A stretch of 12,396 nucleotides of DNA from Clostridia bacterium (GCA_017517985.1 JAFWWX010000333.1:1-12396), one strand, 5' to 3'. Positions 1 through 6,350 are shown, numbered from the stretch's first letter. Numbers and translations are program-made. The notes: generated by a model from the letters alone, not told the origin.

Positions 1-264
1 AAAAATAAACATTATTCCACTCAAGGTAACTACCAGCCTCTGCTCTTTTTGTCTTTCACGCAGAGTTATTCGTCTTTTTAAAAGGTCAGGATTTTTAACA
101 AGCATACAAATTCCTGCAACAAACATAGGCACAAACAGTATGCCGATAAAAATCCAGCCATTTATATAGTCAAGTGTCATTACAGGTAAAAACACAAGTG
201 TTGACACAAGTATTAATCCTAAAATAAACTTTAAGACCGCCGAAACAAGAAGTTTAACTCTCAT
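1..264 (-). CDS. Isoprenylcysteine carboxyl methyltransferase-like membrane protein (5' part only)
   Basis: This gene starts at ATG 264-262 and runs off the left edge, so only the first 88 codons are visible. The visible part has a hydrophobic segment at about residues 4-30, a second one after the DYINGW stretch (about residues 34-57), then a cytosolic-looking KNPDLLKRR segment and a basic RERQKEQR stretch leading into a third membrane segment. That pattern, especially NPDLLKRR, is typical of the small ICMT/NnrU-like integral membrane methyltransferase family of Clostridia. In this family the S-adenosylmethionine-binding half is C-terminal and is not visible here. Substrates of bacterial members are mostly unknown. 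The start lies 3 nt past the rbgA stop, with no clear Shine-Dalgarno sequence, which suggests translational coupling to rbgA. The family call rests on sequence pattern recall. Confidence 0.65.
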   Translation of the reverse strand, partial: MRVKLLVSAVLKFILGLILVSTLVFLPVMTLDYINGWIFIGILFVPMFVAGICMLVKNPDLLKRRITLRERQKEQRLVVTLSGIMFIF

Positions 265-276
265 AGTTTAAACTAT
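263..276. repeat. 14-bp perfect palindrome across the rbgA stop and the next start codon
   Basis: ATAGTTTAAACTAT is fully self-complementary. It covers the rbgA stop codon (268-270) and two bases of the start codon (262-264) of the next gene. It could be chance in AT-rich DNA, or it could influence coupled initiation. Confidence 0.4.
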
Positions 277-1218
277 CGGTGGATGCTCAAGTGTTATTCG
301 GCCTATTGTTCCGTCGCGGAACTCATCAAGAAGCATCGTTGCGCATCTTGCGTAGTCAATTTCTCCGCCGGAAATGAGGAAACCTCTTTTTCTGCCGATA
401 AGCTCAAAAAGCTCATAGGGCATAAGGTCTGAAATGTCCTCTGTTATTTTATATCTTGCGCAGAGAAGCTCGGGGTATAGACTTCGGAGTTTATCGCAAA
501 GCTGTATTGCAATTTCTTCCTTATCAAGGATTTCATCACGTATAGCACCGGTATATGCAAGCACAAGTCCTGTTTCCTCGTCGTCGAACTTCGGCCAGAG
601 AATACCGGGAGTGTCAAGCAGGTCTATGCTGTCCTTGACGGTTATCCACTGATTCTGTCGGGTTACACCGGGTCTGTCCTCGGCTTTAACCTTTTTTGAG
701 CCGTAAAGCTTATTTACAAGAGTTGATTTTCCTGCGTTTGTAACCCCGATTATCATGGCTCTTGGAAGTCTTCCTGTCATCCCTTTAGCTTCAAATCTTG
801 CAAGCTTTTCCGAGAGAACCTCTCTTATTTTCGGAACGATTTCGCTTACACCCTTGCCGGAAAGTGCATCTGTGAATATTACGCTCTGTCCCTCTTTTTC
901 AAAATAGTTCTTCCACTTATCGCTGGCTACAGGGTCTGCAAGACTGCTCTTATTCATAAGAAGAATTGATGGTTTTCCGTTAAGAATGGACTTTATCTGC
1001 GGATTTCTGCTTGACACAGGGATTCTCGCATCGCACAGCTCTATTGCTATGTCAACAGATTTCAAATCCTCGGCTATTTCCCTTTTGGCTTTCGCCATAT
1101 GTCCCGGAAACCACTGTATCACCTTGCCGACCTTGCGTTCGGGAGTGAGCTTGATTTCAGTTTCCTGTACGGGCTTCTTTTTCTTTTTATACGGTTTCCA
1201 ACCGTTTTTTGAAGGCAT
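268..1218 (-). CDS. rbgA: Ribosome biogenesis GTPase RbgA (YlqF)
   Basis: Circularly permuted GTPase that acts late in 50S subunit assembly. The motifs come in the permuted order: G4-like NKSS at residues 89-92, G5-like DALSGKG at 117-123, P-loop GVTNAGKST at 158-166, G2 RPGVT at 182-186 and G3 DTPG at 202-205. The family signature WFPGHMAKAKRE (36-47) and the DTPGILWPKF box are both present. A C-terminal RNA-binding-like region (about 220-316) is complete. Two oddities stand out: the usual NKxD of G4 reads NKSS, and a lysine-rich extension of about 32 residues precedes the usual family start near IQWFPGHM. The chosen start has a good upstream signal (AAGGTAAGGA). The gene follows lepB by 51 nt, matching the conserved lepB-rbgA order of Firmicutes, and probably shares its transcript. 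Confidence 0.93.
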   Translation of the reverse strand: MPSKNGWKPYKKKKKPVQETEIKLTPERKVGKVIQWFPGHMAKAKREIAEDLKSVDIAIELCDARIPVSSRNPQIKSILNGKPSILLMNKSSLADPVASDKWKNYFEKEGQSVIFTDALSGKGVSEIVPKIREVLSEKLARFEAKGMTGRLPRAMIIGVTNAGKSTLVNKLYGSKKVKAEDRPGVTRQNQWITVKDSIDLLDTPGILWPKFDDEETGLVLAYTGAIRDEILDKEEIAIQLCDKLRSLYPELLCARYKITEDISDLMPYELFELIGRKRGFLISGGEIDYARCATMLLDEFRDGTIGRITLEHPPIV

Positions 1219-1269
1219 TATTTTTCCTTACCTTTCTGTTTATTGATTAATTGAACCCCTACCTCTTTA

Positions 1270-1950
1270 TTACCAGTTCGGACGCACCGATTCAATTATT
1301 CCGATTCGGTTTATTGGCGTTATTCTAAAATAAACCTTACCGATTATATATCTTTCATCTACTGCACCGAATTTTCTTGAGTCGCTTGAATTGTTTCTGT
1401 TATCTCCCATAACAAAAACATATCCTTCAGGGACTTTATACGGGTATGTTATGGGATTCTGATAATTTGGAGCGATACTCATATCGGCATTTTCTATATA
1501 ATTTACATAAGGCTCGTATGTGGGCTCTCCGTTTTCATCTGTCGCAAGAGGCTTTCCGTCAACAGTGACAATCCAGTTTTCAAAGTCTATATCCACTGTC
1601 TGACCACCGGTTGCAACTATTCTCTTGACAAGAGGATTGTTTCCGTAATATTCCGGAACACTTGTTATAACAACATCCCCTGTCTGTGGTTTATAAAATA
1701 TATCGGAAATAATAAGGCGTTCACCGTTATGAAGTGTATTAAGCATTGAATCACCGTCTACTGTTACAACACGGAAAACAAATGTAAACAGCAACACAAC
1801 CGCACAAAGTGCCAACACAAAGGTTTCTACCCATTCAACCACATCTTTTGCTATCTTTCCCGATGCTGATATTTTACCACTATCATTATCGGGTACAATC
1901 TCGTTGTTGTCATCCTCAACGCCGTTATTTTTCGGATTCATCTCTTCCAT
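1270..1950 (-). CDS. lepB: Signal peptidase I
   Basis: Membrane-anchored serine protease that removes signal peptides from exported proteins. After an acidic, Asn/Asp-rich cytosolic N-terminus (1-35) there is one transmembrane segment (about 40-62). The catalytic serine box is GDSMLNTL (66-73) with Ser68. The catalytic lysine is Lys109 in PLVKRIVATGGQ, and the conserved GDNRNNSSDSR box is at 182-192. At 226 residues with a single anchor it is the Gram-positive (SipS-like) type. The serine box has Asn where many family members have Pro (SMxPTL). The start is supported by GGAGGTG 8 nt upstream. It is the first gene of the lepB-rbgA unit. The ribosomal protein gene rplS, often just upstream in Firmicutes, is absent; a tRNA gene lies beyond the intergenic gap. 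Confidence 0.95.
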   Translation of the reverse strand: MEEMNPKNNGVEDDNNEIVPDNDSGKISASGKIAKDVVEWVETFVLALCAVVLLFTFVFRVVTVDGDSMLNTLHNGERLIISDIFYKPQTGDVVITSVPEYYGNNPLVKRIVATGGQTVDIDFENWIVTVDGKPLATDENGEPTYEPYVNYIENADMSIAPNYQNPITYPYKVPEGYVFVMGDNRNNSSDSRKFGAVDERYIIGKVYFRITPINRIGIIESVRPNW

Positions 1951-1993
1951 TATACATGCACCTCCGAGACCATCGAAAAGTTATTCACAGTAT

Positions 1994-1999
1994 ATTATA
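1994..1999 (-). promoter_or_regulatory. Possible -10 box of the lepB-rbgA transcript
   Basis: On the minus strand TATAAT lies about 45 nt before the lepB start. No good -35 hexamer is found 16-18 nt upstream, so this is a weak or alternative promoter call. No other candidate is closer. Confidence 0.35.
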
Positions 2000-2179
2000 A
2001 TACTATTTTTAGCTTTTGTGATGAAAAAAATATTTCTATATAGTAAAATCTTGCGAATATTTTGGGTTTAACACAAAATAAAACGCCAACCTGTATGCAA
2101 AAAATATTTTCTGAGGAACTCCCCTTACCACTCACGCAATTTCTAACATCTCCGCAAGTTTCGACTCCTTCCATTATGT

Positions 2180-2225
2180 AAACAAATAAAAGGATACGAT
2201 TGTATCCGTTTATTTGTTTGTTTTT
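2180..2225. terminator. Long inverted repeat, terminator-like on the plus strand
   Basis: AAACAAATAAA (2180-2190) pairs with TTTATTTGTTT (2209-2219), and GGATAC (2192-2197) pairs with GTATCC (2202-2207). There is one A/G mismatch and the loop is GATT. The plus strand continues with a T-rich run to 2225. No gene ends just before it on either strand, so it may be a stranded terminator, the end of a decayed unit or part of a small repeat element. Confidence 0.5.
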
Positions 2226-2260
2226 CACATTCATAATAGATGCAGATTGTTTTAATAATT

Positions 2261-2423
2261 TGACAACTTCGTTGTCATGAATTGGCTTCACCATGAATTG
2301 TTGCTATCGCAACATGAATTGAATTGCCCGTTTGCTCTGCAAACGATTAATGCACGAAGTGCAATTCACGAACCATAAGCTTCTATTCATGGAATCGCAG
2401 ATTCCAATTCGTGCCGTCAGGCA
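2261..2423. repeat. Array of small hairpins with AATTCA/TGAATT linkers
   Basis: Short stem-loops follow one another closely: TGACAAC/GTTGTCA (2261-2277, loop TTC); TGG/CCA (2283-2293, weak); TGTTGC/GCAACA (2299-2314, loop TATC); CGTTTGC/GCAAACG (2329-2345, loop TCT); TGCAC/GTGCA (2351-2363, loop GAA); TGGAATC/GATTCCA (2390-2406, loop GCA); TGCC/GGCA (2412-2423, loop GTCA). A decayed unit seems to lie at 2364-2389. Linkers read TGAATT in the left half and AATTCA or AATTCG in the right half, so the halves are themselves partly complementary, for example GAATTGCC (2321-2328) with GGCAATTC (2420-2427). It lies between two minus-strand units and past the tRNA terminator. Stems differ in sequence while loops and linkers are alike. 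Confidence 0.8.
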
Positions 2424-2431
2424 ATTCATTG

Positions 2432-2462
2432 AAAAAAGCACCGACAAAGTCGATGCTTTTTT
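2432..2462 (-). terminator. Rho-independent terminator of tRNA-Thr
   Basis: AAAAAAGCA-C-CGAC, loop AAA, GTCG-A-TGCTTTTTT forms a 13-bp stem with one C/A mismatch. It begins 1 nt after the CCA end of the tRNA on the minus strand and has T-runs on both strands, so it could act in both directions. Confidence 0.9.
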
Positions 2463-2463
2463 C

Positions 2464-2538
2464 TGGAGCTGGTGACAGGAGTCGAACCTGCAACCTGCGG
2501 TTTACGATACCGCTGCTCTGCCATTGAGCCACACCAGC
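2464..2538 (-). tRNA. tRNA-Thr (anticodon CGT)
   Basis: On the minus strand a full 75-nt cloverleaf is seen: acceptor GCTGGTG/CACCAGC, D arm GCTC/GAGC, anticodon stem GCGGT/ACCGC with loop ATCGTAA, T arm GCAGG-TTCGACT-CCTGT, discriminator U and an encoded CCA. The anticodon CGT (plus positions 2504-2506) reads the threonine codon ACG. It is a single-gene unit with its own strong promoter and terminator. Confidence 0.95.
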
Positions 2539-2576
2539 ATATAATATTCACAAGCCGTATCCCTACAGCAACAGCT

Positions 2577-2605
2577 ATAATAGCATATTTTCCCGGTTTT
2601 GTCAA
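2577..2605 (-). promoter_or_regulatory. Promoter of tRNA-Thr
   Basis: Minus strand TTGACA (2605-2600), a 17-nt spacer, then TATTAT (2582-2577). The predicted transcript starts about 30 nt before the tRNA. Confidence 0.85.
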
Positions 2606-2632
2606 GGGGAAAAAGAGCTTTTTGAAAATGCA

Positions 2633-2657
2633 GCCTGCCTCAAAATGCAAGGCAGGC
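2633..2657 (-). terminator. Probable terminator of the VanY-like gene
   Basis: GCCTGCCT (2633-2640) and AGGCAGGC (2650-2657) form an 8-bp GC-rich stem 27 nt after the stop codon. The following T-tract on the minus strand is poor (GCATTTTC). A second small dyad AAAAAG/CTTTTT (2610-2623) follows and may complete termination before the tRNA promoter. Confidence 0.6.
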
Positions 2658-2684
2658 GTCGTAGTCTTTCTAAGTTTGTTTATG

Positions 2685-3524
2685 TCAGTGATTAACAGAT
2701 GCGAGATACTCCTCAAGGCATACTCCGGACTCAAAAATTTCCTTTGCCGCCTCTTTTCCCACATATCTGTAGTGCCACGGCTCGTAGTATATGCCGGTAA
2801 TATCACTCTTATCGCTTGGATAACGGAGGATAAAACCATATTTATAGGAATTTTTCATAAGCCACTTCTGTTCAGCAGTGTTCTCCTGAGACTCGTCAAG
2901 CACCTGATAGCTTGTTGCAACTATATCAAGTGCAAGTCCGGTATGATGCTCGCTTGTTCCCGGAACTGCCACCCACTTCCCTGCCTCAGCCTCGGCACTC
3001 GCCTGTGTGTATCCGCGGGATTTATATTTCGCAACCTGATTATTATAGAGTGTTGTCTGCTTTTGCAGCGTTCTATAGGAGGAACATACCAGCGGTGAAA
3101 GCCCCTCGTCTTGCATTGCTTTCATCATTTCCGCATAATCCTCATATGCACGGCTGTCGATGTAGTGATTTCCGCTTATTTTCGTCATCTCAACATCAAA
3201 GTCCTCCGGTAAAGTATTCCACGGATTTACAAGCAGAAGTTTCCAGTCATCCGACGATGTAACCTTGTTCCCTGTCTGCTGCAAAGCCTCATTTGTTTTC
3301 TCACTCTCGCCGTTATCAGCTTTTGAAGAAGCTTCGGTTCCGTCAATAGTTATATTTTCAGTCGTTTCCCCACCCTGTTCTTTATTCTCATCCTGCACAG
3401 ATGCACCGGGCGTCGGAAGCTTAAGCTCTCCAGAATAATTTTCATTCGCCTTATCCTTGCAGGAAAAACATCCGACAAGACATACACATATTACACACAA
3501 AAATTTTATCATTGATTTTTTCAT
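2685..3524 (-). CDS. VanY-type D-alanyl-D-alanine carboxypeptidase lipoprotein (M15B family)
   Basis: Zinc peptidase expected to remove the terminal D-Ala from peptidoglycan stem peptides outside the membrane. The N-terminus is a lipoprotein signal with lipobox LVGC and lipidated Cys19. A linker rich in Glu, Thr, Ser, Gly and Asn (about 22-90) follows, then the M15 domain (about 95-279). The motifs are complete: SSYRT (148-152), SEHHTGLALD (191-200; His193 and Asp200 as zinc ligands) and EPWHYR (248-253; catalytic Glu248, zinc ligand His251). The start has AAAGGGA upstream at reasonable spacing. It is a single-gene unit with its own promoter, divergent from ddh, which makes the meso-diaminopimelate of the same stem peptide. 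No VanS/VanR or VanH-A-X genes are nearby, so a housekeeping wall role is likelier than glycopeptide resistance. Confidence 0.9.
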   Translation of the reverse strand: MKKSMIKFLCVICVCLVGCFSCKDKANENYSGELKLPTPGASVQDENKEQGGETTENITIDGTEASSKADNGESEKTNEALQQTGNKVTSSDDWKLLLVNPWNTLPEDFDVEMTKISGNHYIDSRAYEDYAEMMKAMQDEGLSPLVCSSYRTLQKQTTLYNNQVAKYKSRGYTQASAEAEAGKWVAVPGTSEHHTGLALDIVATSYQVLDESQENTAEQKWLMKNSYKYGFILRYPSDKSDITGIYYEPWHYRYVGKEAAKEIFESGVCLEEYLASVNH

Positions 3525-3591
3525 TTTTCGTCCCTTTTATAAATTTTAAATACCAATTTTATGTACACCAAATAACCTCTCCTATGTATTT

Positions 3592-3620
3592 ATTATATCA
3601 CCTAAAAATACCGTTGTCAA
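3592..3620 (-). promoter_or_regulatory. Promoter of the VanY-like gene
   Basis: Minus strand TTGACA (3620-3615), 17-nt spacer, TATAAT (3597-3592): a perfect consensus promoter with a leader of about 60 nt. Confidence 0.9.
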
Positions 3621-3706
3621 CCGCAGTGTATGAATATCACCGCAAGTACATCATTAAAAATACCAAATTTGCAGATAAAAATACATTACTTTTTACTATT
3701 CTGTAA

Positions 3707-3735
3707 TTGAATTTTACAAAAAACTATGATAAAAT
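3707..3735 (+). promoter_or_regulatory. Promoter of ddh
   Basis: TTGAAT (3707-3712), 17-nt spacer, TAAAAT (3730-3735), giving a leader of about 60 nt before the ddh start. It is divergent from the VanY-like promoter about 90 nt away. Confidence 0.7.
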
Positions 3736-3801
3736 ATCCGTTGTTTATAAGAATTTTTTATGTTTGATAAATTTATATACACAGCGAAAGGAATTTATGA
3801 T

Positions 3802-4788
3802 ATGAGTATTCGCATAGGAATTTTCGGTTACGGAAACCTTGGCAGAGGTGTTGAATCGGCTCTTAAGCAAAATGAGGATATGGAGCTTGTGGGTGTATTT
3901 ACAAGACGCGACCCCGCTACAGTAAAAACCCTTACAGACGGAGTTAAGGTGTACCACGCAGACGCAGTAAAGGATATGACAGATAAAATTGATGTTATGA
4001 TACTTTGCGGTGGTTCTGCCACTGACCTTCCCGTACAGACACCGGAACTTGCAAAATACTTCAATGTAATTGACAGTTTTGATACCCACGCAAAAATTCC
4101 GGAGCATTTTGCAAATGTGGATAAAATTTCCAAAGAATCTGGCAAAATTGGTATTATATCCGTTGGCTGGGACCCCGGTATGTTCTCCCTTAACAGACTT
4201 TACGGGTCTTGTATTCTTCCCGATGGCAAGGACTACACCTTCTGGGGTAAGGGCGTTAGTCAGGGACATTCCGATGCTATAAGAAGAATAGACGGTGTTG
4301 TGGATGCAAAACAGTACACTATTCCTGTAGAGTCTGCACTTGAAGCTGTAAGAAGCGGTACAACCCCTGAACTTACAACAAGACAGAAGCACACAAGAGA
4401 ATGTTTTGTCGTAGTAAAAGATGGAGCTGATAAGGCAAGAATTGAAAACGAAATCAAGACTATGCCTAACTACTTTGCAGACTATGACACAACAGTTCAC
4501 TTTATTTCCCAGGAGGAGCTGAAACGTGACCACAGCGGAATCCCCCACGGAGGTTTTGTAATACGCAGTGGAAAAACAGGCGCAAACCTTGAAAACAATC
4601 ACATCATTGAATACAGCCTGAAACTTGACTCCAATCCCGAATTCACCGCGAGCGTAATTGTTTCATACGCAAGAGCTGCATACAGACTCGCAAAGAGTGG
4701 CGACTGTGGCTGTAAAACTGTTTTTGATATTGCTCCCGCAATGCTCTCTCCCCTGTCGGGCGAGGAAATAAGAAAAAATCTTCTCTAA
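3802..4788 (+). CDS. ddh: meso-Diaminopimelate D-dehydrogenase
   Basis: NADPH-dependent enzyme that makes meso-diaminopimelate directly from L-tetrahydrodipicolinate and ammonia, a one-step branch of the lysine/peptidoglycan pathway. The 328-residue length fits the family (about 320-330). An N-terminal Rossmann fold carries GYGNLGRGVE (9-18). Family blocks follow closely: CGGSATDLP (69-77), GWDPGMFSLNRLYG (122-135), TFWGKGVSQGHSDAIRRI (146-163), MPNYF (221-225), PHGG (248-251) and LKLDSNPEFTAS (273-284). An in-frame ATG lies 14 codons upstream at 3760, but AAAGGAA sits 8 nt before ATG 3802 and the Rossmann strand begins there, so 3802 is chosen. It is monocistronic, with its own promoter and a strong terminator. 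Confidence 0.96.
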   Translation: MSIRIGIFGYGNLGRGVESALKQNEDMELVGVFTRRDPATVKTLTDGVKVYHADAVKDMTDKIDVMILCGGSATDLPVQTPELAKYFNVIDSFDTHAKIPEHFANVDKISKESGKIGIISVGWDPGMFSLNRLYGSCILPDGKDYTFWGKGVSQGHSDAIRRIDGVVDAKQYTIPVESALEAVRSGTTPELTTRQKHTRECFVVVKDGADKARIENEIKTMPNYFADYDTTVHFISQEELKRDHSGIPHGGFVIRSGKTGANLENNHIIEYSLKLDSNPEFTASVIVSYARAAYRLAKSGDCGCKTVFDIAPAMLSPLSGEEIRKNLL

Positions 4789-4794
4789 AAAATA

Positions 4795-4829
4795 ATGGGT
4801 ACACCTTTAAAGTGTACCCATATTTTATT
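4795..4829 (+). terminator. Terminator of ddh
   Basis: ATGGGTACAC (4795-4804) and GTGTACCCAT (4812-4821) make a perfect 10-bp stem with a 7-nt loop, followed by the T-rich run ATTTTATT. It begins 6 nt after the ddh stop. Confidence 0.9.
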
Positions 4830-4874
4830 TTACAGCATTTAGTTTAATATATTATTATATTTACAGCATATTCA

Positions 4875-4918
4875 GATTCAACTCTCCTGAATCTTACCAT
4901 ATTATTATGAATTATAAT
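4875..4918 (+). promoter_or_regulatory. Dyad and -10 candidate before the small helical protein gene
   Basis: GATTCA (4875-4880) and TGAATC (4888-4893) form an inverted repeat around ACTCTCC. A consensus TATAAT follows at 4913-4918 without a clear -35. The dyad sits near where a -35 or activator/repressor contact would fall. This is a weak call. Confidence 0.35.
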
Positions 4919-4968
4919 TTCAATTTCAGGGAACAATTAAAGTAGACCAACGAAAGGAATGAATATAT

Positions 4969-5328
4969 ATGGTGGAACAAGATACAATACGACTTCTGCG
5001 CGAATGTGACGCAGGAGTAAAAATGGGTGTAAGCTCAATTGATGACGTACTGAAATATGTGTCGGACAGTGAGTTTAAAAGTACTCTTTCGGAATGTAAA
5101 AAAGAGCATAACAAGCTTGACTCGGAGCTTCAGTCCCTGCTTGAAAAATACCACGATGACGGCAAAGAGCCTGCAGCAATGGCAAAGGGAATGTCCTGGA
5201 TAAAGACAAATGTGATGCTTGCTGTCAATGACTCCGACGAAACAGTTGCAGACCTTATAACAGACGGCTGTAATATGGGTGTAAAGTCACTCAACAAGTA
5301 TCTTAACAAGTATAAGGCGGCAGACTAA
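4969..5328 (+). CDS. Small helical (DUF2383-like, ferritin-like) protein, probably truncated by an in-frame stop
   Basis: Soluble 119-residue protein with no signal peptide or membrane segment. It is predicted to be almost all helix: about 3-31, 33-62, 73-88 with MAKGMSWIKTNV, and 91-116 with DLITDGCNMGVKSL. The layout resembles the four-helix bundle of DUF2383/ferritin-like proteins, whose role is poorly known (stress or metal-related functions are suggested for relatives). Family membership is from pattern memory and is moderately sure. The start is well supported by AAAGGA 10 nt upstream. The frame ends at TAA (5326-5328), but the same frame goes on for 24 codons in protein-like sequence, so the fourth helix seems to be cut short. 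It is monocistronic, with a terminator just after the extended end. Confidence 0.7.
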   Translation: MVEQDTIRLLRECDAGVKMGVSSIDDVLKYVSDSEFKSTLSECKKEHNKLDSELQSLLEKYHDDGKEPAAMAKGMSWIKTNVMLAVNDSDETVADLITDGCNMGVKSLNKYLNKYKAAD

Positions 5329-5403
5329 GTATCAAAGGATATTGCAAAACGGCTAATCAATCTCGAAGAAGAACTTGCAGTTGATATAAGAAGTTATCTG
5401 TAA
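5329..5403 (+). pseudogene. In-frame C-terminal continuation of the preceding gene after the TAA
   Basis: Directly after the stop, the same frame encodes 24 residues beginning VSKDIAKRLINLEEELAVDI and closing RSYL, then a second TAA. The stretch is amphipathic and reads as the end of a helix. As I recall relatives, they continue from KYKAAD through an acidic residue into SKDIAKRLI-type sequence without a break. A single GAA to TAA change would explain the stop. There is no ribosome binding site or start codon for separate translation. Confidence 0.7.
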
Positions 5404-5408
5404 ATTCA

Positions 5409-5450
5409 AAATAATCAGGGAAGTTAAAGCTCCCCTGATTATTTTTATAG
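5409..5450. terminator. Bidirectional terminator between the helical protein gene and the yitT-family gene
   Basis: AAATAATCAGGG (5409-5420) and CCCTGATTATTT (5433-5444) form a 12-bp stem with a short inner AG/CT pair, with T-rich tracts on both strands. It sits 6 nt past the second TAA (5401-5403), which supports the longer ancestral gene end. It also serves the minus-strand gene ending at 5460. Confidence 0.88.
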
Positions 5451-5459
5451 TTTTATTTT

Positions 5460-6308
5460 TTATAATTCCCGTATAAACCCCTTGCCGTGTACCTTGCGGA
5501 CATCAGTTACTACCGTAAAGGCATCGGGATCAGCATTTCTGACAAGTGACATAAGTCTCGGTATTTCTTTTGACCGTACAATACACATAAGCATAATTCT
5601 GTCATCTCCGTTGTAAAATCCCTTACTGTATATTCCGGTGACTCCTCTGTCCATTGTTGTCAGAATGTTCTTTGCAATTTTGTCACTGTATTTTGATATT
5701 ATCAGAACGGATTTCGCATAGTCGCCGCTGACAAGAACCATATCCGCAACCTTACTGCATATAGAAAGGGATATTACAGAATAAAACATAACAGTATAAT
5801 CTCTGAATATGATTCCCGACACAAGTATTACAACGGCATCAATAAGGAGTATAAATGCCGGAACGGAGATATGCGGAAAAAATCTGTTGAGCATAATCGC
5901 CGCAAAATCACTTCCTCCGGTTGACGCGTTTTTCAGAACTGTAAGCCCAATGCCAAGACCAATCAGTACTCCACCGAAAACCGAGGCTATAAATATATCC
6001 TCGGTATATTCACCGAAGCTTTTTGTAACTTCAAGAAAACACGAGAGAGAAACAATTCCAAAAGCGGTTTTGATAACAGATGCCCTGGGCAGTGTTTTAA
6101 AGCCAATAAGAAACAGGACAGCATTCAGAATAAGAGTTGTCACGGACATAGGAACAGCGAGCATATGGTATAAAACCGTTCCTATACCGCTGACACCGCC
6201 CGTTGAGACACGCACCGGTACAAGAAAGAAATTAACTCCGACAGCCAGCAGAAATGCACCGGTAAATATATAGACATAATCCTTTATTATTTTTGATGTA
6301 TTTATCAT
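5460..6308 (-). CDS. YitT family membrane protein (DUF161 repeats plus C-terminal DUF2179)
   Basis: Integral membrane protein of unknown transport or sensing function, common in Firmicutes. The first half has about five to six hydrophobic segments. It carries two related loops, STGGVSGIGTVL (35-46) and STGGSDFAAIML (129-140), the internal duplication typical of YitT. The C-terminal soluble part (about 205-282), with DRGVTGIYSKGFYNGDD and a VVTDVRKVHGKGF end, matches DUF2179. A GTG five codons upstream (6323-6321) would give a longer frame, but it has no ribosome binding site, while GGGAGA lies just before ATG 6308, so that start is chosen; the 4-nt spacing is short. It is divergent from tspO. 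Confidence 0.9.
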   Translation of the reverse strand: MINTSKIIKDYVYIFTGAFLLAVGVNFFLVPVRVSTGGVSGIGTVLYHMLAVPMSVTTLILNAVLFLIGFKTLPRASVIKTAFGIVSLSCFLEVTKSFGEYTEDIFIASVFGGVLIGLGIGLTVLKNASTGGSDFAAIMLNRFFPHISVPAFILLIDAVVILVSGIIFRDYTVMFYSVISLSICSKVADMVLVSGDYAKSVLIISKYSDKIAKNILTTMDRGVTGIYSKGFYNGDDRIMLMCIVRSKEIPRLMSLVRNADPDAFTVVTDVRKVHGKGFIREL

Positions 6309-6350
6309 TTTTCTCCCAAACACTAATTTCGTTTCAATGTAACCACTAAT

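Larger units (their letters stand above)
1951..2463. other. Gene-free intergenic stretch with inverted repeats
   Basis: This 513-nt region between lepB and tRNA-Thr holds no gene I can support. From left to right it contains the lepB leader and a -10 candidate, AT-rich DNA to about 2090, a somewhat more GC-rich block at about 2105-2175 of unknown nature, a long inverted repeat (2180-2219), a hairpin array (2261-2423) and a terminator (2432-2462). A 99-codon open frame on the minus strand runs through all these structures. It lacks a ribosome binding site and is probably not coding. Confidence 0.6.

Noticed and set aside
1995..2294. 99-codon open frame on the minus strand
   Set aside because: It begins inside the hairpin array, crosses the long inverted repeat, lacks a ribosome binding site and shows no recognisable domain.
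2261..2462. CRISPR array
   Set aside because: Units are short hairpins of differing sequence with spacers of only a few bases; no constant repeat of 25-40 nt and no cas genes.
2472..3098. 208-codon open frame on the plus strand
   Set aside because: It runs antisense through the tRNA and the VanY-like gene; no signal for translation.
2685..3524. Glycopeptide resistance determinant
   Set aside because: Only a VanY-like peptidase is present; no VanH, VanA-type ligase, VanX or VanRS. Such lipoproteins are common housekeeping enzymes.
3745..4602. 285-codon open frame antisense to ddh
   Set aside because: Cys-rich, low-complexity composition typical of the opposite strand of a real gene; ddh is certain on the plus strand.
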